A stretch of 64,000 bases of DNA, from the NCBI GenBank assembly GCA_016508695.1, contig VNKQ01000006.1:1922001-1986000 (forward strand), read 5' to 3'. The position numbers and the translations under genes are program-made. Below, piece by piece: positions 46,035-59,060 of the stretch. Numbering within the stretch: position 1 is the first letter of the stretch; each line of letters begins with the position of its first letter. A model generated the notes under the pieces. The model worked only from the letters and a program-made list of their open reading frames with translations, searched no databases and was not told where the DNA came from. The DNA comes from Hyphodiscus hymeniophilus (lineage: Eukaryota; Ascomycota; Leotiomycetes; Helotiales; Hyphodiscaceae).

Positions 46035-48418
46035 ATGCCTGTAGGCATTCAATCAAGCAACGTTGCGAGACTTTGCTCTGAATTAGGTTTCAGCGGAAAA
46101 CATCCAGGTCGTAAAGAAAAGGATCTTACATGTCTGACTCGCAGCTTCCCAATCGACTCTCTCAGTAAAGGCACTCCACGTCCGTTCTTCAGAGCAGACT
46201 CCCTGGAAGCTCTGCAGCTAGCAATTCAATTCTGCAGCGAGAACCAGCGAGGACACTTTTTCTGGCCAGACAACAGTCACCAAGAGTGGCCAACTTGGCT
46301 TTCAGATCAACCTAAGTGTGTACCTCTCTACGTATAATTTCACTTACGCTGACCTGAAAAAGAATTTTGAGATTAGTAGCACACATATTATCCCTACAGG
46401 CTTTTCATAGATATCAACAACAGAGTAAAGACAGGAAGAAACAACGGCTAGAGAAAGCAACGAGTATGGAATCAGTTCGTGCTTCTTCCTTTCTATCAGC
46501 GTCTCGACTGATCTTATACTAGGGCACTATAAACGTACGGGAGTTAAGTCCTCAATCGCAACAGCTTGTGGGCCCACCACCTCCCAAAGGAACTCGAAGA
46601 CGGCCGATTAAAGCTCCTACGTCTGCGGGAAGAAGAAACTCAACAGCCAATGGCAGCTCCTCAGAACCTGCGACCAGCATCGACTTTCAACCTGAGTATA
46701 GATGACTTCCCCTCCTTGCATTCGGGACGAAAAGTTTTCTGACATCTTCTAGTACGGAGACCTTTGCCCTATATGTCAATCATATCGAAACTCTCGACGA
46801 GGATGACGAAAAGCCTCTACACGCGTTTACACAGAAGTGGCTTCGGTCAAATGCCGAATGGCCCGAGTCTGCTGATCCTCGACTTTATAACTTTATGCAC
46901 ACCAACCGATGCTATGACCCCAACCATCAAGAAGATAGAAAGGAATTAGCAATGGTCAACGTGCTGAGACACAACACAGAAATCGCTGAGCTGCATGGAC
47001 ATCCTTTGCTATATAGCGTGTTGAAGGACCGCGTCCTGGAACGAGTTGATTTCCTGGCTCAGAACCTTATAACAAAGAAAATATTGGCATTTGACGACAA
47101 AAACAAGATCCAAATGGTGAAAGCCTTCCGAAACGTATGGGTCAACAGGGGAAAGTTTTGGGAGAAGAAGAGGGCTGGTAATACGGTCGGTAGCACATCG
47201 ATCTCCAGGGAAAGCGATGTTTATGAGAACCTCCATTTTTATGATGACAGGGAGGATGAGTTTGTACCGACATCAACTAGGAAGCCCAAGAGTAGAGCCA
47301 AAAAACCAATTGATCAGTCAAAGGTAGTGCTGCATGTCCGATTGTTCAATTGCATATACTGATAGGTTCAGGTGACCCCTTCGAAGGCGACGGCCTTAGG
47401 CAAGCGATTCGACTACTCGACGACCTTAAATGATCCACCTTCCACCGAGAAAAGCATAAACAAAAGAGCAAGAACGAATGAACGAATAAATCCAACTCCT
47501 GGTGACGAATCTTGCAGGTCGACAGAGGCTGACCATGGCTCGAATGAGGCATCTCACACTGCTGCTACCGTTGAAAGTATCGACAGTTATGCAGTCGACA
47601 CGGAAACTGCAGAGCATATCCGACTTGCTGAGGTTCGTAATCAGCCTTCTTTACCAGTGCTCAATTAGCTTACTGTGTCGTAGCAAGTATTGAAATCACC
47701 TGCAATGACCGACAAGCCGTCGGCACCTCAGCCGGTAATTCCCTTCTTGCAATCCATAGAAGGTCCCGCCACAACTATAACGAATCGTCCGATGACCCCA
47801 GAAAGCCCGACGGCTAAGGCCAATCCTGCGACTGAGGAGGATCAAAACATCTTACCAGCTGCCACACCTATATGCAGTGGTTCGAGCGGGTCAGCTTCTG
47901 TCACGGCTGCTCCGGTCCCGGTTGCTTCAAGTTCGACACCTTTGCCACCCCGGACCTCCCAGACGGACGTCGTCCTAACCCCGACAACTCGCCGGCAACT
48001 TCGCTCTCCCCTAGCGACCCCTATTGGCAATGACCCCGAATGTCCTGTGAGACTTCAAATGCGTGACGGCACCTTTGATTTTCATGGAGATATGCCATAT
48101 AGTACAGACCTGTCGCGCCTGGATATGAACGAATGTTTCGCTCTCTTCTCCCAGCGCAGTGAGGTTCCTCTCGCTAGTCTCAAAGAGCTGACTTTCATAA
48201 TTGACTTTGGGGCCCTTGCACCGCAAGTCGAGATACTCAGTAGGAATAGTGGGGAAGAGAACTGGGTGAAGTTGAAATCTATTGTCCGAGAACTCTTCAG
48301 GTTTGTGAGAAAGACTACGCCAAGAGAGAAAATCTTTGTTATATGGGTTCGAATTGGTTGCGATGAAGTGGAGAAAGACAACGACGTTCAGAATCATGAC
48401 GACCTGGGAGATTTTTGA
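46035..48418 (+). CDS. Unidentified multi-exon protein, 694 residues
   Basis: I do not recognise this protein. Six exons, 46035-46315, 46411-46474, 46523-46695, 46753-47323, 47372-47632 and 47684-48418, all join in phase. The first part ends in WPTWLSDQPKYQQQSKDRKK, then comes a basic, proline-rich linker (PPPPKGTRRRPIKAP). A folded-looking central part follows (TFALYVNHIETLDEDD to FRNVWVNRGKFWEKK), then a long low-complexity linker rich in Ser, Thr, Pro and Ala. The protein closes with a compact C-terminal segment (CPVRLQMRDGTFDFHGDMPY to IFVIWVRIGCDEVE). The mix of folded ends and a disordered middle suggests a nuclear or scaffold protein, but that is a guess. The first two junctions are the least certain. 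Confidence 0.62.
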
Positions 48419-50178
48419 ATGCGGAATGCGGCTTTGATATTCTATGTATTAGGTTAGATGGAATTCGATTCTTCAAGCATAATTCCCCTTAGGAACAAAA
48501 TTGGCTCTCGCTTCACTCTAGTGCATTCAAGTCCAGCTCCATCCTGCCAATAGCAGGAATTGCATGACTTCAACTGTGGCGACCGGGCTGGATTATGTTG
48601 TTATAACCTAGGGCATCTGGGTGTCTCAAATGGTGTACTACTTTATTCAAAGCGATTTCTTGTAGTCCAAGCCCCAACATGTAGCTACATGGCTGGCCGA
48701 GACTAGACACGCTCTTTTTACTACTTGATTTTTGCAAGGCTTTATTCCCTCGCCTGGGAACTATTGTCCATGGTACTTGAAACTCTCCATAGTGATATCC
48801 AGAAGAGGTTAGATCTTAGCTAAAGTAGAAGCCACTCCTGCTAGGACCACTTTAACGGATCGACTTGCCACTCAATTAACAACTCGACTTTTCATTGGCA
48901 GCTAACAGCTCGAATGGTAACTGAGAGTTCGAACACCTACTCTGTACCTGTACAAGCCTATCCAATAAGCTGCGAGCTGACTCGCGATTTTTCAGGGCTA
49001 GCTTTGATGACTTAGACCACGCTATACAACAAAAAAAAGAAGCGGCCCCGTCAAAGGATAAACAGCCTATGAAAGAGAAATGACGGGTGTTGAACAGAAG
49101 CTGGTGCTTGACATGCTTCGGATCAAACCGAAACGTTCCGTTTCTTATGATTTGGAGCTTACGGTCACGATACGTTTGTTTAACCCTGATAACTACATTA
49201 TGTCCCCATTTTGGGTGTTTGGTTGCAAAGCCCAGCGATGTAGAATTTCGAAGTATTCTCTTCCCCTCAGTATATATGTCCCTGGATTAGTTGAAATTTC
49301 CGACAATTTTTGTCTCCCTTACACTTTCTCTATTCACTGTTCGCATCCTCAGGCTCCTCCACCCCGGATTTGACTTTCTCGAAATCTCGAAATCACTCAT
49401 CAAATTCTCCACAGATGGGGTCTCCGTCCCCAGGCCATCTGGAAGTTTCCCCGCTATCCCTCAAAAGTATCAGATCTTCCAGACTCTGCATCTGGTCTTT
49501 TCCATATGAAAATGCGCAACATAGGCCAGGTCGCCCACTTTCTACGACCCGATTCTTCACACGATTCACACTTACAACCTCTTCCGGTCAATATACTCAA
49601 GTACTGAAGCTGCATGACCCCATATGTTAAGACGGAATTCAAAAGCGGGGGGGATGGAGAGCTGAGTTATCAATCTGCTAGTCCCGTGGTAGTTAGTCTT
49701 ACCCGTAGCGTACACAGGTTTAATTGTACTAAAAATCAAGGGCATTCCGATGTATATCATCAAAACACCAGTTATCGTTATATCGATAGATGTTATATCG
49801 AGACTCGAAGATAGTAAAAAGGAAAGCCATATACAATAGTATTCAGGTCCGTACCCTCGCCAAGAATTTGCGTCAATACGTGTTACAGATGGGCGGCAGT
49901 TTCAAACGAAAACAGCTTCAGATTAAGCGACCCAGTACAAGCGATGGACTCACTGCCTCCTGCATATTTCGTGCCTGAAACGAAACAGGCGGGACGGTCG
50001 GCATAGCTTCAGAGCAGCATGGACGAGTTCATCCGATGTTTTGGCATTTTAAAAAACCAACGTAGTCCCTCATAACCATCATAGCCAGCAGCACATCTCA
50101 CGAGCCGGATCTATTCATCGCTATTTCCTCCACCTAACGAACGCCACTTTCCATTTGACAATTGAGACTCCGAAAAAA
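48419..50178. other. Intergenic
   Basis: About 1.76 kb. Several open frames of 60-110 codons lie around 49080-49640 but overlap one another in different frames and show no motif. Nothing is supported. Confidence 0.4.
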
Positions 50179-52583
50179 ATGGCGTTGTACTACGAACCTC
50201 TCGATATTGAGAATTATGAAATTCGAATGCTGACCATTTTACCCCCTACCAACACTCACGACTCCATCGTGAAATGCACGCTGGAGAAGACGAGCCTGAT
50301 AGGTCCGATCAAATATGTCGCTCTTTCCTACTGCTGGGGTGATCCCAATATCACGACCACAATATTCGTGAACGACATCGAAGTTCCTGTCACAGTCAAC
50401 CTTGCGGACGCTCTACAGCGACTGCGCCTTCTTGGAGTTACGAGAGTTTGGGCAGATGCCTTGTGTATCAACCAGTCAGACCGACAGGAAAAAAGCTTTC
50501 AGATCCGGTTCATGAAGCACGTGTACTCGAAGGCGGATGAGACTTATTCATGGTTGGGATGGGATGGAGCCGAAAGGTCAAAAGCTGCTATGGTATTTCT
50601 CCAAACCCTTTTGCTTACCGAAGAAGGCGGACTTCCAAGGGGTAATTCAACCGTACATACACCTGGATTAAATTGCAAAGCATCGCAGCCGACGGCCATA
50701 CCAACAATATTGGAAGACTTACAGCCCATATCCATCGATGATGATCATGCTAGAGCGAATAAGTGCAAACGCTGCTTACACGAACTGCATCATGATGCGC
50801 TTGTGGAATTCTTTCAAAGACCCTACTGGAAACGACGTTGGATTATTCAGGAAATTGCCGTATCCCCGCGAGTGCAGATAGTGTGTTCTGGTATGCGGAT
50901 TGCCCTAGATGAGATGAAAGCTGCGACACGTCGTTATCGAGAGTCTGGCCACTGGACTGCGGAAACCGAGACTGCTTATTTATTCATTGATCGAATATCG
51001 CAATTGCGTCGTGACTACCAAGCAGACAAGCAACCTTCTCTCTGCAAGTCAATTGCTATGACGCGGGAGTCTCTTTCCACTGATCCGAGGGACAGCATCT
51101 TTGCATTGCTTGGTATCTGTCATGACGGACCCCAGCTAGTTCCCACACCAAATTACCTGCAGCCCCTCGAGTCAATCGTGGTAGACATATCGAGGGCTCT
51201 CCTTCGGAAGAAGAACTACCTTGAAGTTGTTTTGATTAGTCGATTGTTGGAGAACGGGAGCAATCCAACTCCTCTTCCCTCTTGGATTTCAGAGAGAGGC
51301 ACAGTTGAGGTAGCCGAAAATTCTTATGCCAACGTCAATAAGCAACTTGGGTCATGGGGGAGTTATGCATGCTAGAGATGAGCGGAGAAATCAGTAATGT
51401 TTTCCAGGTCGAAGGTGTCATGATTGGAACAATCGCTGCCACAACTTCGGTAATCGGCTTTAGTGGTGGAAGTAACTCAGATGGAACCCCGAGCGACAAT
51501 TTCGAAGGAGTCCTAGTTTCTGATCAGCCGACTAGACCAACCGCATGTCATGCTTCCAATGCGGAGATTGCTGTAGCTCTATTTTCCTGCCTGACACAGA
51601 GGGAAGACTTGACATCTGGTCGTCACAGTATCAATCTCGAAAAGAGATCGTACAGAGACTCTGGTTTGCCCTATCATATCAGAAATCGTCTAGTCTGGCA
51701 TGCGGTCTGCCTTTATCTTGCGGGATGTGATATACCGCGTTGGTCAAGGTCTTGGCTACTGAGCTGTTGTTACCTCTCACGAAGGAACCAAAGACATTTC
51801 CCACACTCTCTCGAATCTGGCAAAGACAACTTAGTCACAAATGGATTGTTCGTGCGGTGGTTTGAGGCCAATGCCAATTTCCTGGCTCAGGGAATACTAC
51901 TCAAGAATTGGGCGAAGCGATGGTCCTTTGGAGCACTGGTTTTGAGATGGCTCGGCTCGCTAGGATGCCTCATTTTGAGTTGGGCTGTACTTTGCTTTAT
52001 CATAGTATTCTCTTTTCTAGTTCAACACCAAGTTGCACGCCCCTCGGAGGGGGAAGCATGGGGTATCTTAATAGGTCTCTCTATCTTTTCTTCATTTCAA
52101 ATTTTAGCTCTTTCCTTCTATAGGGGTAGAGTCTTTCATCTGCTTCATAAGATTTGGGTCAATATGCCCTACGTCCTCAAGACACCGAAGAAACTAGTCT
52201 ATTTCGATAAAGGGGCCATTGGGATGGCATGTGCTGCAACACAGCCTGGGGACAAGGTCTGCTTCCTTGCAGGTCTGACTACACCAATTGTTCTGCGTGA
52301 AGTGGGAAGTCAAGATCAAGTCCGATACGAGGTCGTAGGGGATATCTACGTTTACATGTCGGGGTCTGATCGAAAACTCTATAATGGGTTCATTGATCAG
52401 CAGACGGACAGCGAAGTCACAGGTGAAGTATATTTTCAGGAAATGCGAACACGTTTTTCCGGAATACCTAACCGTTGGGGCTTGACCGGCAGGTCCGAGG
52501 ATTGCGTAAATGCTGGGGAACGGGTTAGATGTATCAACAGATATAGCAAGGAAGGGGTACTACATACTTTTCATTTAGTTTAG
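50179..52583 (+). CDS. HET-domain (heterokaryon incompatibility) protein, frameshifted
   Basis: HET-domain proteins trigger cell death when genetically different fungal cells fuse. The N-terminal domain is clear: YVALSYCWGDP, VWADALCINQSDRQEKS and YWKRRWIIQEIAV. The C-terminal part is also typical: GMACAATQPGDKVCFLAGLTTPIVLR and YEVVGDIYVY. Between them, two hydrophobic spans lie near 51930-52130. The frame changes at about 51350-51375, next to a run of five G (51356-51360): the first part stops at 51373 while the homologous continuation (EISNVFQVEGV) is in another frame. No GT-AG intron resolves it. One missing base would explain it, as a real null allele or as an assembly error. Total about 800 codons. 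Confidence 0.75.
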
Positions 52584-53104
52584 ACTTTGTTTACTGCTTG
52601 CATTTAGTAGTCGAAAATTTAGATATTAAATACAATAATCTCCATATGGCAGCCCAGTAGTACTGTATATGACACAGGGATAGTCTTCAAATTCATATAA
52701 TAATGGGTCGTAAGTCCTCCTGTCCTCAAGGGTACTTACCTGAAATATGACCTGTATGAAGTCTCATTGAAATCATAGACTGAAAGAAAATATGCGAGGC
52801 GATACGAAGGTGGATTAAAAGCAAATATATATCTGTGTTAAAAAATGAAAACTCTCAGAAAACATGAGTCCAACCTCCAACTTCCTGAGGGTTTTCATTC
52901 CGTGGCAATTGGTACAGTTACAAAGTCTGCACTGCCACAGCCCAAGCCACATTCCGCCACTGCCGTCACGTGGGCGCTAACCACGCAAGAAGTAATTTTA
53001 GCGATCTTCTGACTCAATCACGCGAAGCAGAATCAATTTATCAACTCAGCTTCTACACACAACGGAAAGCTACCATTTACTGCGCGGCTACTTACCAGCC
53101 CAAA
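52584..53104. other. Intergenic, tyrosyl-tRNA synthetase promoter
   Basis: About 520 bp with no gene seen; AT-rich in the first half. Confidence 0.45.
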
Positions 53105-54596
53105 ATGGAATTGCAAGAGAGGCTTGCACTTATCAACGAGAATCTCGTTGAGGTGCTCAACCCAGAGTTGATTCAGCAACCTTGGGACGAGGGCCGCAAT
53201 CCCAAGATCTACTGGGTGAGATCATATTCTCGCAAATGGCCGCCGATGCCTTCCTAACTACTCTGAAATGTGCTTACATTCTTTTTCTTAGGGGACTGCA
53301 ACAACAGGCAAGCCGCACTGCGCATATCTGTGAGGCGTCATCCATTGTCTTCGTTGCTGGCCGCTAACGCAATCCCTAGAGTACCAGCAATCAAGATTGC
53401 TCAATTCTTGGCTGCTGGATGTGATGTCGTCGTTCTTCTTGCCGACATCCACGGCTTCCTTGATAATCTCAAGGCACCAGTGGAGCTCGTGGAGCAGCGG
53501 GTTGAGTACTATCGGTTCACCATCTCCGCGCTTCTCAGAGCTGTAGGTGTCTCAGAGCAGCTCAACAACTTGACCATCGTTCAAGGAAGCTCCTACCAAA
53601 AGACAGCTGCGTATGTGATGGATGTGTATAAGCTCAGCTCTTGCATCTCCGAACACGAAGCCAAGAGAGCTGGAGCCGAAATAGTCAAGCAGTCGGACAG
53701 CGCGCCTTTGAGTGGTCTTCTTTATCCTGTTCTCCAAGTGCTTGACGAACAGTACTTGGACGTCGACGCACAGTTTGGTGGTGAGCACTACTAAAATCCA
53801 CAACTTCTCGACTAGTATCTTATGCAAACAGGACTTGATCAGCGGAAGTTGTTCATCGCTGCGAAAGAATGGTTGCCTAAGTTAGGATATAGACAAGTAT
53901 GTTTCCCCTATCGCTCACTTCGGGTTTTGAGCGTCCTCTAAGCTGACTCTCGTATAGCGAGCGCATCTCATGAATGGCATGGTGCCAGGTATAAATGGTG
54001 GCAAAATGAGCTCCAGTGATCCAGGTAAGCTCTTTTCCCAACGATCGCCTTCTAGGTGTACTGATTCAACCTAGACAGCAAGATAGATCTTCTCGACCCG
54101 CCAGAAGTTGTCAATAAGAAAATCAAGAAAGCTACCGCAGCTCCGAAAATTATCGAAGAAAACGGTGTTCTCGCCCTCGTCGAGTCTGTCTTGCTTCCAG
54201 CTGCAGCCTTGAGTGGCCGCCGGGAGTTTCGTGTCTCCCGTGATAGGGATGGTCTAGAGCCTTTGATCTACACAGGTATTGAGAAAGTGCACGAGGACTA
54301 CAAGAACGACATTCGTAAGTTTGCCTGTTACTCTTGTCACGAATGCTCATCCTGAATCTTACGCATTAGTCACGCCTCAACTTCTGAAGTCGGCAGTGTC
54401 AGCTGCTCTTAATCTGTTGCTTGTACCTATCCAGGAGGCTTATCATGCATCGCCGGAATGGCAGGAGGTAGCTTTAAAAGCATATCCCCCACCTGCCAAA
54501 AAGGAGAAAAAGGTCAAACAAAAGGGGACTCAACACCCCGGTTTGGCCATGAGGAACGAAAACATTAAGGGTTCAGGCCCAGAAGAAACTTCTTAG
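53105..54596 (+). CDS. TYS1: Tyrosyl-tRNA synthetase, cytosolic
   Basis: Class I aminoacyl-tRNA synthetase charging tRNA-Tyr. Seven exons, 53105-53215, 53292-53329, 53380-53780, 53832-53896, 53958-54024, 54075-54314 and 54370-54596, give 382 residues, close to the family length. The HIGH-like motif is GKPHCAYL (split by an intron), the tyrosine pocket follows in LLADIHGFLDNLKAP and SSYQKTAAYVMDVYKL, and the KMSSSD signature is exon-final. The C-terminal tail is Lys-rich (KKEKKVKQKG), as in eukaryotic cytosolic enzymes. No targeting sequence is seen. It is a housekeeping gene and anchors this side of the window as normal euchromatin. Confidence 0.94.
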
Positions 54597-55288
54597 AACG
54601 AATTTCATGAAGTTCACTTTACCTTGGACAACCAACTACTCCATGGCGTGGGTACGAATCAATCCAGCTCCCTCGTCTTCAATACGACCCGAACAACCCA
54701 TCCTACGGGACATGCGGTTCGGCATGTACCCTGTTCTTTAGACACTCACGAAGCTCCGAGCCAATGTTGATAGTGGGAACTTAAAATCAAACAATAAAAA
54801 ACTACAGCCCGCTTACTGAAAATCACTTAATGCTTTAGCTTTTTCTTAGCTTGCCCATATTCCACTGATTCACACTTTTGCAATACTAAGGCCCCATGTC
54901 ATCTAGATAGATGTCCCCAATGTCTATCTGGTCGATCTCTGCGCCGCTGTCATCAGCACCCAAGCTTTCTTGCTCACATCCAGCGGGAGTGCATCCCACC
55001 AGCACAGAGATTGTAAACGAGGACAGAATGCTTGTGCCAGAGCCGCTAAAGACACCTCTATTATTTCTGACTTGATTTGGGCTATCAATCGAGCAGTTAT
55101 CTGGATGCAATACTGATTTTGCCCAAGACTGGTGCTCGGTAAGATTGTTATGTAGTGTGTCTTGGGTATCTGCTAATTCTTCAAGCCTCGGCAAGTGGAT
55201 TTCACTAGAGCCGGCGCCGATAATCTCACGACGCCGACAGCCTTCATCAGAGCTCTCTTCCATCCAAAACCTGTCGCCCCTCTTAACC
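54597..55288. other. Intergenic
   Basis: About 690 bp. An open frame on the minus strand (54886-55299) lies antisense to the next gene's leader; I do not consider it proven. Confidence 0.4.
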
Positions 55289-56787
55289 ATGGCTAACAAC
55301 TCTGCTGCCGTAGAGCTTCAATTGGTATCTTCGCAGGGCTTTCCCCGCCCTATTTCATTCTATCGTGAGCCCGATTTATCTTACTTCATCCCACACGAAG
55401 TTTCGGGTGATGCAGAAGTCATCCAACAGCAATTAGATCCGGCAGATGGAGGAGTTGCTGCGTGGAGATTGCTTGGCGTGGCTTTTGTTTTTGAAGCGCT
55501 ATTATGGGGTATTTAATCTTTTACTCCTACAAACATAATCCTATTTGCACACGTCTCCATCACTAACCATGGAGCATGAAGGGTTTCCGCTCTCGTTTGG
55601 AGTTTTCCAAAACTATTACTCCACTCTACCGCAGTTTGCGAATAGTCCCTTCATCTCTATCGTAGGCACAACTGCCTCGGGAATTTCATACCTCGGCGCA
55701 CCGTTTATCATCCCGATCATAAAGCGTTATTCAAGGTATCAAAGACAGATGATATGGGTCGGTTGTAAGACTCAGTTCTCTAAGAAATCTAATCCGGACG
55801 ACTGATTCGAGTGCAGTGCCACTCTGCCTGTCTGGACTCGCAGCGGGATCTTTTGCAACAACCCTAGGGGGTCTTATCTTCACACAAGGTATCATGTACG
55901 GTGTCGGCTTCCTGATCTTCTACTACCCCATCTTAAGCTTCGTGAATGAGTACTGGGTCGAGCGACGCGGCATGGCATACGGGATCCTATGTGCATCGTC
56001 TGGAGTTTCTGGAATTGTGATGCCTTTTGCCATCGAATCGATGCTCAACGGATATGGGTATAAGACTACTCTCAGGGCCATCGCAATCGGGCTCGCCGTT
56101 CTCACAGTACCATTGATTCCCTTTCTAAATGGGCGGCTACCGGCTTCGGAACATAGTAATGGGGGACGTACTGACTGGGGCTGTCTCAAGAAACCGCTGT
56201 TCTGGGTGTACTGCACTTCGAATGTAATCCAGGGACTCGGTTACTTCTTTCCATCCTTGTACCTTCCATCATATGCGACCTCGATCGGTCTCCGCTCAGC
56301 ACACGGTGCCCTTCTTCTGGCTATATTCAGCGTCTCTCAAGTCCTGGGTCAGTTCAGCTTCGGCTACGTCTCTGACCACCGTCTCCCGCTCAACCTTCTC
56401 ATCATCACCTCGACACTGATCTCAGCCACCGCATGTCTCGCCTTGTGGGGCCTTGCGCGCTCGCTCGCGGTTCTGGTCGTGTTCTCCTTCGTCTACGGGT
56501 TCTTTGCTGCGGGCTATGTTGCTATGTGGGCTAGGATGGGGAGCGCGGTCACTGAAGAGCCCACCGCTGCACTGGCTACTTTCAGCCTTTTTTGTTTCGG
56601 AAAAGGCGTTGGCAATGTGGCGGCAGGCCCGATCAGCGCAAGTTTGATCCGGTCGGATCTCGTGATTGGGAGTTATGGAGCGATGAAGTATAAGGCGATC
56701 ATCCTTTTTACAGGGACTTGTATGCTGTGTAGTGCGATCAGCGTTGTGACTTGGTCGACTCGATCAAAGATGCTTAGAAATCAATAG
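55289..56787 (+). CDS. MFS monocarboxylate-transporter-like permease
   Basis: Membrane carrier of the fungal monocarboxylate permease group. Exons 55289-55508, 55582-55761 and 55817-56787 give 456 residues with about 12 spans. The first span is preceded by DGGVAAWRLLGVAF, matching the D-G-G-x-x-W entry motif of the group (usually DGGYGWVV). Other marks are SFGVFQNYY, VNEYWVERRGMAYGI and SDIR-like loops. It may carry a short organic acid, but monocarboxylate substrates are rarely proven for the fungal members. No neighbour suggests its substrate. Confidence 0.86.
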
Positions 56788-57608
56788 ATATGAACAGGTA
56801 CTTAGGCTTTGGATTTGGCATATCATCGAGCTTTTCGGCAGGATAAACATTCAAGTTTCAATATGTTAAATTTTTGCGTATACTTGGCTCGATTCATCTG
56901 AGGACTTTTAGTTATCTTGAAGTTTACTGAGCTTCGGTCAAAAATTTGTTTTGAGTCAAGAATATTTAGAATACATTCCTAATTTAGGTACTTACAAAGG
57001 CAGACGGTGTAGGTAAGGTAGAGCTCGAGAGGGATACTTAAGCGAGGGTGCCCCAGCCCGGGAATACCCGCCTTCTGCCCTTGAAGACGCTAAAATTGAA
57101 CGGGGTTAGACGCGGCAATCAAGTCCATCCAATCCATGGCGTGTCAACAACACAAGCAACCACGACCTTGTGAATACCTTCACTGCCGGTCAGCAAGGTG
57201 GTTGGAGCAAGTTTTCAGTCTATCATCCCATCATTAGGAGATTTTGTTTTGCTATTCTAGTTTCTGCGGCACGGTAGACTCATTTTTTGCAGGTAACCTC
57301 GCCAATCAGAATTATGCAAGATGTACAAGTACAGCACAGCTCAGCCAAGAGCCTCAAGCGACTTGGCATGTCTGGCTTCAGCGCGAGTAGCAAAACAGAG
57401 GCAAGGTTTGTGGTGACTTGGCGATGACATCTCCTTTTTCTTTTCCTTCTCCGTTCGTTTACTACAGACAATAGTAGCTTCATCTACCATTGTGATCCTA
57501 ATCACTACACTTGTTGGCGAGCCTGACCTCAATTGACCGACGAGCAAGACAACAGCAGCCTGAACGAATACAACACCTTGATTGCTTCATCTTCGATCGA
57601 TTCCCATC
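56788..57608. other. Intergenic, Ca2+/H+ exchanger promoter
   Basis: About 820 bp without a gene. The last 250 bp contain polypyrimidine tracts usual in fungal leaders. Confidence 0.45.
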
Positions 57609-59060
57609 ATGAGTACCCTACTCCATCGACACAAAGCCACAGATGGCGATGACTCGCAGAACGACATCGAAATGAAGAACTCTACGTCTCCCACCGCTCC
57701 TCCCGAAGCCCACACCGTCGAGAAACATTCCGTCCTCCCTATTCACCGCGTCAATCACAATGGGCACAAGGTCACGAAACACATTGCACCCGACGGAGAG
57801 AGTGGAAGGAAAGGCATACACCCTCTGCATTTCTTCAGAATCGTCTGGCGCTCATCGAGCGATGCTTCAAGAGCCGTAAATATACTCTGGCCTGCCGTCC
57901 CTGCAGCCATCGCCATGAGATACGCCCGCAAGGATCAAAACTTAGCTATTTTCGTTTTGAGCTATATCGCTATGGTCCCATGCGCCAACTTGATTGGGTT
58001 TGCGGGTCAAGAGCTAGCACGGAAACTCCCAAAGGTCTTTGGAATCTTATTGGAGACGACTCTGGGCTCGGTTGTGGAGATCATTCTCTTTATGGTCCTC
58101 TTGACCAAAGGCCAGATAGCAGTGATTCAAGCTGCTATTCTAGGCTCTATTTTAGCAACCCTACTTCTTTGCCTAGGACTTTGCTTCTTTGCTGGTGGCA
58201 TGCGACGGGATGAACAGGAGTTCGAAGAAGCAGTCAGCGAGGTTGGCAGTGGACTCTTATTGACAGCGTAAGCTACCTCAACTCCAAATCTTCATCATTA
58301 TTGGCGATGTTTGCTAACGGCACGAAGGGGCGTCGGTCTAGCCGTTCCAACAATCTTCTACATTGCCCTCGACGGAACCCCCAATGTCACCCATGATCAG
58401 CTCGAAATCGATGTGACAACAGTGTCTCGAATTACCTCGGTCTTTTTGATCATCGCCTATGCCTTTTACATCTGGTTTCAAACGCAGACTCACCACGGAA
58501 TCTATGATACTATTTTAGAGGCGGATGAGGAAAGAGATGCAGACCGGCACAAGGATCTGAAGAAGGACAAGCTCACATTCACCGAATGCGTCATTGCACT
58601 CACGATCTCTATCGCACTCGTTACCCTCATTGCCATTGCTTTAGTTGAAAAAATCCCAGCTATCGTCGAAAACCACAACGTTACGGAAGCATTCACGGGA
58701 CTTATACTTGTTCCATTGGTCGAGAAGGCAGCGGAGCACCTCACCGCCGTTGACGAAGCCTGGGACAACCAGATGAACTTTGCATTGTCGCATGTACTCG
58801 GAGCTACTATCCAAACTGCCCTATTCAACGCTCCTCTCGTCGTCATAGTTGGGTGGGGATTGGGAAAACAGATGAATTTGAACTTCGATTTGTTCAACAT
58901 AGTCGTGTTGATCCTGGCAATTCTGGTCGTTGGAAATTTCCTTAGAGATCAGAAGTCCAATTATCTGGAAGGAGCTTTGTGCGTTATCGTCTATGGCATC
59001 ATCGCTGTCGCCGCTTTCTACTATCCTGGTACCGATGTCAAGGCGGACACTCCAGAGTAG
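57609..59060 (+). CDS. Divergent Ca2+/H+ exchanger (CAX family)
   Basis: Vacuolar or endomembrane cation/proton antiporter. Two exons, 57609-58267 and 58328-59060, give 463 residues. About 11 hydrophobic spans follow a hydrophilic, His-rich N-terminus of some 85 residues. The two family signature regions are present but changed: the first reads TLGSVVEI where most members have GNAVE, and the second reads LVEKAAEHLTAV where most have GNAAEH. The key Glu is kept in both, the Asn in neither. An acidic loop (EADEERDADRH) sits between the halves. It therefore belongs to a divergent branch; ion specificity is unknown. Confidence 0.85.

Noticed and set aside
45800..46048. Basic 82-codon frame on the minus strand, possible transposase scrap
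   Set aside because: It overlaps the start of the next gene and shows no catalytic or binding motif.
49080..49640. Several overlapping plus-strand frames of 67-106 codons
   Set aside because: They compete in different frames, lack motifs and have no clear start or splice sites.
54886..55299. 137-codon open frame on the minus strand, acidic C-terminus
   Set aside because: It overlaps the start and leader of the MFS permease on the opposite strand, has no recognisable motif, and long antisense frames are common by chance.
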